The position numbers and the translations under genes are program-made. From Lotus japonicus (taxonomy: Eukaryota; Streptophyta; Magnoliopsida; Fabales; Fabaceae), in contig NC_080043.1 in assembly GCF_012489685.1 (NCBI RefSeq), forward strand, positions 36,781,127 through 36,845,126: 64,000 nt of DNA. Direction: 5' to 3'. Under the pieces are notes generated by a model. It was not told the DNA's origin, did not search any database, and saw nothing but the letters and a program-made list of their open reading frames with translations. Of the stretch, positions 55,607 through 64,000 are shown piece after piece; the stretch's first letter is position 1, and each line of letters starts with the position of its first letter.

Positions 55607-55902
55607 TGGACTGGGTGAGCCCCTAGGGGGCCTACGCTCAGGGGTTACCCACCAAGGAGCGGTCGCCTAACCTGGGAATTGGGCATCCTTTAGCGAGGCC
55701 CATCCAGCCCAACAAAGGCAGTTATGCATACTAGGCTCACCTCCCCTACTATAAATAGGGAGCAGTTATCATTTGTAAAGGACCTTTGGCTCATTTACTA
55801 AATAACACATGAAATTCAGTTATATTCTCTCTCTAAGTGCAATCTATCTACATTTCTCTACTCTAGGGACAATACCCTCTCTCAATGTTCATGGCAAGAA
55901 CA
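55607..55902 (+). repeat. 3' LTR of the LARD-like element
   Basis: It begins TGGACTGGGTGAGCCCCTAG and ends ATGGCAAGAACA, followed by the GTGGG duplication. No convincing polypurine tract precedes it. Confidence 0.85.
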
Positions 55903-55907
55903 GTGGG

Positions 55908-57100
55908 AGGGTGTGTTAGAGAAATTATACAAAATCATTTATGTGGTCTTTACCCAACAGTTTAGACTTTAGAGATAAATGTTAGTACTTGATAGAAAAA
56001 ATAGAAGAGAATTGAAAGATACGATAGGATTTGGAAACCTCGTAGAAATGAGATTTTTCTTCAGCAACTGCCACCCCCTTGGAATCTCTTCTTCTATTAG
56101 GGAGGCTTTTTATTCTTTATAGTAAGTGTTTTCTCCTCATAATAGGTAGGTTTTCTAGCACAATGATTTTGATACTCATATAAGTGAGTTTCTGAGTCTA
56201 TTATACAAGTCATCTCTAGTATTTCCACCTCCACCCGGTTTTGCCTTCATATTTTCGTCTCCTGCCACCTCTACCGCCTTTATTACCGTCGCTTCTGCCG
56301 CCATCTCCTCCGCTTCCACCTTCACCAGTGTTGCCTACGTCTTCCTCCCCAACTTTCTTTTGTTGTTTGTATGGGCTGTATAAAAGACATCATCTCCTAT
56401 CCGTATTCCAAGTGTTGTAGTTTTGGCCTCTTTCAGCCACAATATTGACTTCCCCAATGATTGCACTTTTGGAAAACCGGCAATCCGGGCGAGTTGTTAA
56501 AATTGGACCACTAATTGAAAGGGAAAATTTAATCTCCGCTTAAAAGTTAGTTAGTTTATCTCATGAATATTGGGGATTTAGGGAATTTTATAGGTTTTTG
56601 CTTCATGTATGAGTTAGATTATCAACTTGTCAGCATCATTATTCTTAAATTTACTTATGTATCTGCAATATCAATGGGATTTTATTCCCTCATGTTTTAA
56701 GTGCCTCTGGGAAACCCTTTAGTTTGAATATTTAATCCAAAGACCAAAAAAAAAGATATAATAAATGATGTGTAAAATAAAAAGAAAAGATAAATAAGAG
56801 TACAAATTGAATGAAAATGGGATGAATGAGAAATACAAGGGTGAATGAATCAAAGCCGAAAACAGTTTGTCATGAAAAAATTGTTAACACCCATAAATCA
56901 ACCCACATCCGGTGTGGTTTCTTTTCATGCATGTTTTAACGTGTTCAACTTTTTTCTAAAATAAAAATAACGTTATTTTTATTTTTATTTTTCAAAATAA
57001 CACTTTGATTCCTGAAAACTAACCCTCTCATATGAGTGAATAATACATCAAATCATGAACAACCCAAACATAACCCTAATGCAACAACAAGATGTTAAAA
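55908..57100. other. Intergenic stretch, no gene recognised
   Basis: It includes a CCACC/CCGCC-rich patch near 56225-56340. The start TGTTAGAGAAATTATAC at 55915 is reminiscent of copia LTR starts, but no matching end or internal domain was found. Confidence 0.45.
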
Positions 57101-57104
57101 CCTC

Positions 57105-57175
57105 AAAGAAAGCAACCCAAATTAAACCAAACGAAAAGAAAGCAACCCAAATTAAAAGAAAGCAACCCAAATTAA
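57105..57175. repeat. Short tandem repeat, three copies of about 20 bp
   Basis: Three copies of AAAGAAAGCAACCCAAATTA, the first and second separated by 9 bp and the second and third adjoining. Confidence 0.85.
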
Positions 57176-57194
57176 ACCACAAAGAATTAAAACC

Positions 57195-57921
57195 TCAAGG
57201 AGACTCATACTTATTAGGGTGGGTACGTTTGAGATGTTGCAGACAACCCTCAATGGCCTCCACATCAGAATCTTCCCAAACAAGGCCCAACTCTTTACCA
57301 ATTGTCCATATCTCACATGCTCGCTTATAGGCACAGTCCTGAGGCTGAGAAGAAAGCATACCTAGAGGACCCTACCAGACACATGTCGGACACATCTGAA
57401 GCCTCCAAGGCATCAGAACCAACCTGAAAATCTTGTTTTTTCCTACCCCTCTTCATTACTTTCTTAAGGCTACCTCTTTTTTTCCCAACATAAGAACCTG
57501 AGCCCTTAACAGACTCCTTCTCAACGGAAGAACAACATAAAAAAGTCTCAAACCTTGAGGAAATCACATCGAGGGGAACCAGCGAAGGAACATCATGGTC
57601 CAACACTTGACGTTGATCAAGTGCAATCCCCGGATCATCTTGAGCTGCTGCCTCAGAACCATCTTGACTATGAACCGCCACAAGGCCTGAACCATCAGCT
57701 AAACCACCACTTAAACATGTATCCGATAAACGTACAACATCCCTAGAGGAACCACCGCCAATAACATCAATTGGGAGAGACAGAAGATCTTGATTCTCAA
57801 ATGAAGCATAGACCCTGCGACACAAAACATTCACCCTCGCCTCAAAATCCTTCAGAATGACATAGACAGTCAATCTTACACCATAATTAGTCATATCCAT
57901 AATGAATAATTTTATCTTCAC
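57195..57921 (-). pseudogene. LINE ORF1 C-terminal region, probable
   Basis: The minus strand has an open stretch of 198 codons (57325-57921) rich in Ser/Gly/Asp with a basic KKRGSLKKVMKRGRKK segment. After a frame change it is followed by ACEIWTIGKELGLVWEDS and a stop at 57195-57197. The EIW.IGKELGL motif resembles the ORF1/ORF2 junction region of plant LINEs. ORF2 does not follow. The assignment rests on this short motif and composition. Confidence 0.4.
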
Positions 57922-58415
57922 ACCTCATTTTTTAGGTTTGGAAATGTGGAAGATGTTTACCGAACTAGAAACTTAGTGAACCCAATTCTCAAAAACCAAA
58001 TAAATGAATATTTGAATTAACGCTTTGTGAGAGTCGTGGATATATTCAAGTTCAAGCTTGAAGAGAGGTCCCTTCAACATCGATCACCAATCAATTACAA
58101 AATCCAATATGATGAATCCAGTCAAACAAAATCTCAAACTTTGTAATAGTCGGTTACTGAATCGAATAATCCAGCAATGTCCATTTCAAGCTTTGATATA
58201 TGGAACTTTACTACTTTAGGATCCCCACCATGGCACCATAACCATAATGAATGAGGACAAGAAATTTCTCTTCTTTTAAATCATGAATACTGCATATTCC
58301 ACGTGGGTTTCCGCAGACTTTCAATTTTCCTCACACTATTCACTGTTGAGTCGGTACGGTATTCAATCCGATTTTGCTCATACTCCATAGTTTTGTTTTT
58401 TTGTGGTTCTACTAG
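57922..58415. other. Intergenic stretch, no gene recognised
   Basis: No coding or structural feature was identified. Confidence 0.5.
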
Positions 58416-58418
58416 TGT

Positions 58419-58884
58419 TTTTTACCCGTGCGTTGCACGACGATATTTTCTCTTGTGTTTGGGACATGAATTAATAAATAGGTTTATACAATTTTGACAT
58501 GCTAAAAACTCAATTTTACTGAGATTTTAATTTGATGGAATTAAAATGTGATAAATATGAGTATTTCATAAAACAACACCACAACCAACATGGGTTGGCA
58601 CAATTTAGATGAAAATTGATTATAAAATCATAAATCCCCTAGATTAAGGAATTTGATGTGTATATAAAATCAAGTTTCTTGCCACTTTGTTTATTATTTT
58701 ACCCGCTCGTGCGTTGCACGGCGAAATTTTCTCTTGTGTTTGGGACATGGATTAATAAATAGGTTTATACAAATTTGATATGCTAAAAATTCGATTTTGC
58801 TGAGAATTTAACTTGATGGAATTAAAATATGACAAATATGAGTATTCAATAAAACCACACCACAACCAACATGAGTTGGCACAA
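58419..58884. repeat. Direct duplication of a 190-bp block
   Basis: Copies at about 58419-58604 and 58696-58884 both open with TTTTACCCG...CGTGCGTTGCACG, contain TCTCTTGTGTTTGGGACATG, and close with CAACCAACATGRGTTGGCAC. The GTGCGTTGCAC core is a short palindrome widespread in plant intergenic DNA. A SINE is attached to the second copy only. Confidence 0.8.
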
Positions 58885-59100
58885 CTGACTTTAGGTTCCG
58901 AATTTATCTCTCACCTCCCAAAGATCGAGGGTTCTAATCCCCCTAGGGTCAGTAAAATCCTAGTTAGTAGGCAACCCTCCTCGGGGAGATCCCCCGACGC
59001 TCCTTCTAGGAGTGGGCCTCTACTGGCCTCCCCAGCATGCCACAGGCGCCCTGCCCGATACTTTCTCTCTGTTCTACCATTTTGGTAAAAAAAAAAAAAA
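58866..59100 (+). mobile_element. tRNA-derived SINE
   Basis: It carries a B-box-like GGTTCTAATCC (58930-58940), a candidate A box upstream (GTTGGCACAACTGAC), a GC-rich body and a 14-base A tail (59087-59100). The right flank CACCACACCACAA repeats the left flank ACCACACCACAA before the SINE, as expected for a target duplication. Non-coding and Pol III-transcribed in principle. Confidence 0.7.
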
Positions 59101-59507
59101 CACCACACCACAATATATGAAATACTACTGACACAAAATCTAATTTTTTTTACATAAATTTACTCCTGAAATTATCAAAATAAGTATGAAAAATGTTATT
59201 AAGTCATATGAAATTTTATTTTCTTATTAAATTTAACATTAAAGCATTTTTGTGCTAAAATGTTCTTCCTCATGAGAGTTTTTTGCCCTGTAATTTGAAA
59301 ACAATTAAAATAAGAATAGACTTTATTTTTATGCAAAACACTTTTAATATAAAACTACATTGTAAAATAAAGCAATAGTATTAAAATTTATTTTTCTATT
59401 AATTTTTACATGTAAGTATTATCATGTAAAATGCTCTTCCCCATTAGAACTTATAACATTGTAATTTAAACATAAAAATATATATAATATGTATTAACTC
59501 TTTACCC
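59101..59507. other. AT-rich intergenic stretch
   Basis: No gene or element end was recognised between the SINE and the second Sirevirus. Confidence 0.5.
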
Positions 59508-60385
59508 TGTGTAATTCAGGTTCCCTCTGATACGATTGTCCTGCACGATGCTGGGACAAGAGGTTCGACAACCGCTTAACAGCAAAACAAAACTTAACAA
59601 CAGAAACAATAACACACAGTAATTGTTAACCCAGTTCAGTGAAAACTTTCACCTACGTCTGGAGGGTTTGCACCCAAAGAAAGGAAATCCACTATCTCAA
59701 GATTCAGGAATTACAGACACTCATGAACAACTCAGTTCATAGTTCACTTCCTAATCTACCTAGTGTATTTCTACTTAGAATCTCAACCTAAGTATGAGAG
59801 CCCCTCTCACTTTCTCTCAATCACTGCCACAGTGATTGGAAAACACAATGAACAAGTAGAGTTTGAACGCAAACAAACACACAGAATCTCTCTTTGCTTT
59901 ATCGAACCAGTGAGCAAAGACAGATTCACAACTAACAAAGGACAAAGCACAATTAACAAATCCTAAAACACTCGATCTCTCTCTATCAGCTTCGACCCCT
60001 TCATGTTTTAGGTCTTCATCCTTTTATAGACTTCAGCAGCGGTAGCATGGGCTTTAGGGTTGGCACGGGCTGAAAAAACAGATTGCAGTAACAGCAATTC
60101 AAAACGCAATCTTGATAGATTCGGTTTCTTATTGCACAATTAAAGATAGAAACCAATCTTTTAACAAAGATTGTTTCAACAAATAACAACCCAACAAATA
60201 AACCCTTCTGGAATAGCTACTTGCTCCTCAAGTAACTCAAAAACATATCTTCAGTAAATCTTCAGAAGGCCCACAACAGAAACACAAGCTGAGGACTGAT
60301 GCCCTAGCTTCACGAGATCAGATGCCACGACATCTGCTTCGACAATCGGTTGTTTTGACAAAATGCATGGCAACATGTTCCAACA
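59508..60385 (-). repeat. 3' LTR of the second Sirevirus (about 878 bp)
   Basis: On the minus strand it begins TGTTGGAACATGTTGCC next to the polypurine tract and ends near CCTGAATTACACA. The outer end is set at 59508 (59510 is an alternative) because the second LTR is not visible. Confidence 0.8.
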
Positions 60386-60960
60386 ATCTCCCCCTTTGTC
60401 AAATTTTGTCTAAAACAACTCACAATAAGAGAGGATAAAAACAAGAGAAACAATTATCCCCCTTAGTCAGAGCTCCCCCTCAAACTGATGCATCTACACA
60501 ACCAACTACCATACTTCAGAAGGCATAGTCGGAACATACCACTTAGCAGCACAAACACACAACCAGAAGTACAATCAGCCTTAGCACATGATGACACCAA
60601 AATAGATCAGCTTGAACATCATCGTATCAGAAATACTACCATCAGAAGCTGACAGCACATGATACCAAGTACTACTATCAGAAGTAACGTTTCAGAAGTA
60701 ATTGCCATCAGGAAAAAAAAACTGCTATCAGAACATGCATGCCTCTTGAACCAAACATAGCCATTGTCTTGAACTTGTCTTCAAATTAAACAAACCAAAG
60801 CTAACACTATCAGCGCTAACACGATCAGAAGCAACTTCACAGTAGAAACAAAAAACATTACAGTCTTCAATTCAATCCAACTAACTACTCCCCCTTTTTA
60901 GCACAAATTTGCAAAGGGTGCATCCAAAAACAAAAGAAAATAGCACAAGATCAGAGCAAA
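60386..60960 (-). promoter_or_regulatory. Polypurine tracts and 3' non-coding region of the second Sirevirus
   Basis: AAAGGGGGAGAT on the minus strand abuts the LTR at 60387-60398; further GGGGGA copies lie at 60455-60465, 60472-60480 and 60887-60897. The stretch is rich in ATCAGAAG words. Unlike the first Sirevirus, no opposite-strand ORF is present here. Confidence 0.75.
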
Positions 60961-62808
60961 CTAGTCTTCAGAACTTGACTCCTCTCCAGACCCTTCTGCA
61001 CTTTCTTCAGAACCTTCCACCTCTTCATTACCCGCTTTCTGAGCAGCTGTAGCAGCAGCACTGTGCTCACCACCTTGACATTCTTCTTCTTGAAGCTTGT
61101 GTAGCAACGCATCAACTTTGAGCTTCCTGGCAGTACTCACCCTGATTGTCTCCTGCAAAGCCTTGGAGACTTCCAGTAATTCAGCAATTATGGCCTTAGT
61201 GCCAGATTCAGTCACAGGAGGAGCAGATGTTCTGCTGGTTGGTAAAGCAATGTCTAGCACATGTGGCTCCAGAAACAAACGTTGATCCAAAGTGATTGGA
61301 ACACCACAAGACATAGCCACATCATCAGCCCTGAGAATCTGAGGATGTTGCTTCAGTATGATCTCAGTAAGAAGTGAAGGAAATGACACAGGCAGCTTCA
61401 CAGCACAAGTATCAGCATGCTTCAATGTTTGCTCAAACACGAAAGTTCCAAAATCAAAAGCAATAGACTTGCCAATCCTGTAGATCAACTTGGCAAGCGT
61501 TGCAGAAACACCAGAGGTATGCTGAGTAGGAACCCAATTTACAGCACCAATCCTGTTAAGAATAGCATACTTCACACTGAGATTTCCAGTAGACAACAAC
61601 TTCTTGCTGGGCCACTTCTTCACATGACCTGCAGTAAGCTCCTTGGCAACATCATCCATGGACACTTCTTCATCAACAAATTCAATAGCACTTCTGCAAA
61701 GTGCTTGATTGATCACAGCAGGTGAGAACATCACACAATCAGCCCGCACATAGACTTTCCTGAATTCTGTACTATCAGGAAGTCCTACATCAACAGAGAG
61801 ATTCACCAAGAACTCTCTCACAAGCTTCTCATAGCACCTTCCAACATTCTGAATAGTCTTCATCAGACCTGCTTTCTCAATTAGTGCAATTACATCTCTG
61901 CATTCAAGAACAGCAGAACCAACTTCCCTTTCCTTGGCCATTCTCCTCTTGCAAACAAACTTCCACTTCTGAACATTCTCTTCTAAGTGGAAAGACACTC
62001 TATCAATAGGAACAGCAGGAACATTTTGAGGAATACGCTTACCAGAAAACTTCTTTTTCTCAGAAGATCGAATGTCCTGGACACCGACTTCAACATCTGA
62101 CCCAGAGTCTTCAACTTCAACTGAAATCTTCCTCTTCTTCTTCTCAGTGGGAGTCTTTTCTTCCTTTTGCTTTCCCTTACTCTTCACACTGGCCTGTCTG
62201 GATTTCTTTGATGGAGTAGGAGTGATTTCAGGAGAAGAAATCCTTCTTTTCTTCTTCATCCTCGCAGCAACACTATCAGCAAAAGTCTCAGTCAGAGGAA
62301 CATCATCAGAAGCATCATCAGAGATGTCCTGAACAGAGGTTGGAGCCTGGATTGGCTCTTCAGAATTGATACCCGCAGAGTTATCATTCTTTGAATTAGC
62401 ATCCTTAGAAGAGGATGATACAGAGATATCAGGCTGGGTAGCACCACCTGAATCTTCATGAGAAGTGGAATCCTTTCCAGAATTTTCTTGAGCAGAACTT
62501 CCCTTAGACCCAGATGTCTCAACATCAGGCACAACATCAGGGGGCGATTTCACAGGCGAAACTTCATCATTGATTTCCTCTTCGTCAGGAACATCCTCAA
62601 GGATAGGAGCATTCGGAGCTTTGCTATTCTTGACCTGTGATTTGTAGACCTTACACGTTGGGTTTCGTGATCTCATCTTCTTGGGAGCTTTCTTGGACAC
62701 AGAAGATGGTTGAGAAGAATCACTCTTCAAACCCATACACTTGACTCCTTTAGCAGTTCTTTCAATCTTGGCCTTGACAGATTCCTTCTTTCCTGAACTT
62801 TGAGACAT
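60961..62808 (-). CDS. Env-like protein of the second Sirevirus
   Basis: The frame is open from 63027, but the ATG at 62808 (MSQSSGKKESVKAKIER) is the likely start because the preceding 73 codons read as leader; this gives about 615 residues. The N-terminal third is Ser/Lys/Asp-rich and ends in a basic KKKRRISS-type stretch. A globular domain follows, with CYEKLVREFLVN and YAILNRIGAVNWVPT, of the same 'putative plant transposon protein' type as in the first Sirevirus (there LRGPVYEKLVKEF). The C-terminus is helical and then acidic (SGEESSSED). It has no stops. Function unknown. Confidence 0.85.
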   Translation of the reverse strand: MSQSSGKKESVKAKIERTAKGVKCMGLKSDSSQPSSVSKKAPKKMRSRNPTCKVYKSQVKNSKAPNAPILEDVPDEEEINDEVSPVKSPPDVVPDVETSGSKGSSAQENSGKDSTSHEDSGGATQPDISVSSSSKDANSKNDNSAGINSEEPIQAPTSVQDISDDASDDVPLTETFADSVAARMKKKRRISSPEITPTPSKKSRQASVKSKGKQKEEKTPTEKKKRKISVEVEDSGSDVEVGVQDIRSSEKKKFSGKRIPQNVPAVPIDRVSFHLEENVQKWKFVCKRRMAKEREVGSAVLECRDVIALIEKAGLMKTIQNVGRCYEKLVREFLVNLSVDVGLPDSTEFRKVYVRADCVMFSPAVINQALCRSAIEFVDEEVSMDDVAKELTAGHVKKWPSKKLLSTGNLSVKYAILNRIGAVNWVPTQHTSGVSATLAKLIYRIGKSIAFDFGTFVFEQTLKHADTCAVKLPVSFPSLLTEIILKQHPQILRADDVAMSCGVPITLDQRLFLEPHVLDIALPTSRTSAPPVTESGTKAIIAELLEVSKALQETIRVSTARKLKVDALLHKLQEEECQGGEHSAAATAAQKAGNEEVEGSEESAEGSGEESSSED

Positions 62809-63045
62809 GATGAATCGAGAGCAATTACAAACAGAGTACAGAACAACGAAACAGAATTGCAAATGAGAGATGATAAATCTTGAAGAAGATAGATGCACAA
62901 GCGGTTGAGAGAACACAATTTGCCCGTTGGAGGTAGTTATAGGGTAAGTGAACCATGAAGTAACTTTCTCTCTGCTGATGTCACAACGGCAGTTAATGAT
63001 GACCAAGAATAAACTAGCCGTTAACACACTGGAGCATGCTAATTG

Positions 63046-64000
63046 CTATGCATCAGAAAGACAAATCCCTAGACTTCCTCTTAATTTTTCAAACGTGATT
63101 GCATCAAGGGGTTTTGTGAAAATATCAGCCAATTGCTTGTCAGTTGTAACGTGATCCAAATTAACAATTTTATCCTCTACCAAGTCTCTAATAAAATGAT
63201 GTCTAATGTCAATATGCTTGGTCCTGCTATGTTGTATGGGATTTTTAGAAATATTAATTGCACTGAGATTGTCGCAGTACAATGTCATGACATCCTGTTC
63301 AACATCATACTCTTTCAGCATTTGCTTCATCCACATGAGTTGAGTACAACTACTTCCTGCTGCAATATATTCTGCTTCAGCTGTAGACAATGAGACACAA
63401 TTCTGCTTCTTGCTAAACCATGAAATCAAATTATTCCCTAAGAAGAAACATCCACCAGATGTGCTCTTTCGATCATCTGCACTACCTGCCCAATCTGCAT
63501 CACAGAAACCAACTAAGGAGGAATTTGTATCATGAGTATAGAGAATACCATAGTCACTTGTGCCATTGATGTACTTGATAATTCTCTTGACTTGAAGCAG
63601 ATGACTTGCTTTAGGAGCTGCTTGATATCTAGCACAAACTCCGACAGCAAAAGTGATGTCTGGTCTGCTAGCAATGAGATACAGCAAGCTTCCAATCATG
63701 CTTCTATAGAGACTTTGATCAACATCTTCCCCCTGCTCATCCTTGGAAAGTTTGATGTGTGTAGCAGCAGGAGTTCTCTTGTGACCAGCCTTTTCAAGGC
63801 CAAACTTCTTGACTAACCCTTTAGCATACTTACTCTGTGATATGAACATAGAATCTTCCATTTGTTTGACTTGTAGTCCTAGAAAATAATTCAATTCACC
63901 AACTAGGCTCATCTCAAATTCAGATTTCATTTGTCGGACGAAATGCTCCACCATTGAGTTCGACATTCCTCCAAAGACAATGTCATCCACATAAATCTGT
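63046..64000 (-). CDS. Pol C-terminus of the second Sirevirus: RT end and RNase H (partial)
   Basis: The frame is open to the window edge, which falls at the reverse-transcriptase catalytic motif (VDDIVFGG). The connection domain (FLGLQVKQMEDSMFISQSKY), the SRPDITFAVGVCARYQ segment and RNase H follow, with GFCDADWAGS, LSTAEAEYIAAG, YCDNLSAINISKNP and the HSRTKHIDIRHHFIRD end block. It ends at a stop 19 bp before the upstream limit of the env-like open frame. No disruption is visible in the part seen. Confidence 0.93.
   Translation of the reverse strand, partial: QIYVDDIVFGGMSNSMVEHFVRQMKSEFEMSLVGELNYFLGLQVKQMEDSMFISQSKYAKGLVKKFGLEKAGHKRTPAATHIKLSKDEQGEDVDQSLYRSMIGSLLYLIASRPDITFAVGVCARYQAAPKASHLLQVKRIIKYINGTSDYGILYTHDTNSSLVGFCDADWAGSADDRKSTSGGCFFLGNNLISWFSKKQNCVSLSTAEAEYIAAGSSCTQLMWMKQMLKEYDVEQDVMTLYCDNLSAINISKNPIQHSRTKHIDIRHHFIRDLVEDKIVNLDHVTTDKQLADIFTKPLDAITFEKLRGSLGICLSDA

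Larger units (their letters stand above)
52745..55902 (+). mobile_element. Short LTR retroelement without gag-pol (LARD-like), 3158 bp
   Basis: It is flanked by GTGGG at 52740-52744 and 55903-55907. LTRs of 313 bp (52745-53057) and 296 bp (55607-55902) share TGGACT...GCAAGAACA ends and differ mainly by a shorter CT-repeat in the right copy plus scattered substitutions. Directly after the left LTR lies a TTTGGCGCCGTTGGTGGGG primer-site-like sequence, so the element is in + orientation. No gag, pol or integrase is present. The interior is filled by a decayed ORF on the opposite strand. The PBS type and LTR layout point to a Ty3/gypsy (Tat-like) derivative. Confidence 0.85.
59508..64000 (-). mobile_element. 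Second Sirevirus, 3' part, continuing beyond the window
   Basis: In minus-strand order it shows the C-terminal part of pol, an env-like ORF, several polypurine tracts and the 3' LTR. Its LTR and proteins differ clearly from the element at 31983-44078, so it is another lineage of the same genus. The rest of pol, gag and the 5' LTR lie to the right of the window. The pol and env-like frames seen here have no stops. Confidence 0.92.

Noticed and set aside
55915..56200. TGTTAGAGAAATTATAC as the start of a copia LTR
   Set aside because: No matching end, target duplication, PBS or coding domain could be found nearby.

Overview
The window is nuclear DNA from a higher plant, most likely a papilionoid legume. 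The pointers are Sirevirus (SIRE1/Maximus-type) Ty1/copia elements with an env-like ORF, an initiator-tRNA-Met primer site, Stowaway MITEs, AT-rich intergenic DNA and a PAT1-type GRAS gene. This is a lineage inference from family style; no species can be named from the sequence alone. Apart from one intact host gene, nearly all recognisable sequence is transposable element, much of it nested.

Layout. 1-8697: decayed Ty3/gypsy chromovirus (+), split by two insertions that are exactly bounded by 5-bp target duplications: a 1240-bp solo LTR (2431-3670) and a 4132-bp TGTAAC-ended element (4040-8171). 9539-11290 (-): intact GRAS transcription factor of the PAT1 subfamily, with an inferred 1.25-kb 5'UTR intron and a TATA box near 12.83 kb. 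13.2-22.9 kb: a Stowaway MITE, a cluster of ACGT-core sites, a 1.9-kb TGTAACACCC element, a Sirevirus-type solo LTR (18764-19793) and low-complexity intergenic DNA. 22.9-31.7 kb: an ORF1-only LINE copy with poly(A) tail and 16-bp target duplication, a solo LTR, a three-copy 364-bp tandem array, an 808-bp hAT element, scrambled LINE pieces and a duplicated intergenic block.

31983-44078 (-): complete 12,096-bp Sirevirus flanked by CACAC, with two 1211-bp LTRs differing at only two visible sites, PBS, gag, pol (one stop codon), env-like ORF, multiple polypurine tracts and an opposite-strand coiled-coil ORF that has its own TATA box, start context and AATAAA. It sits inside a LINE whose ORF2 remnant continues at 44084-46270. 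46.3-52 kb: Stowaway MITE, a truncated ribosomal protein S15a pseudogene, two Mutator-like elements with GC-rich gene-like cargo (Pack-MULE style), and a TIR element carrying a 570-bp CCA-repeat tract. 52745-55902: a short LTR element whose only gene-like content is a decayed antisense 'gypsy-type transposon' ORF, also with its own TATA box. 57-59.1 kb: LINE ORF1 tail, a direct duplication and a SINE. 59508-64000 (-): the 3' part of a second, different Sirevirus (LTR, env-like ORF, pol C-terminus) running off the right edge.

The GRAS gene is the only clear host function. The most unusual observation is that two unrelated LTR elements each carry an antisense transcription-unit-like gene between their LTRs.
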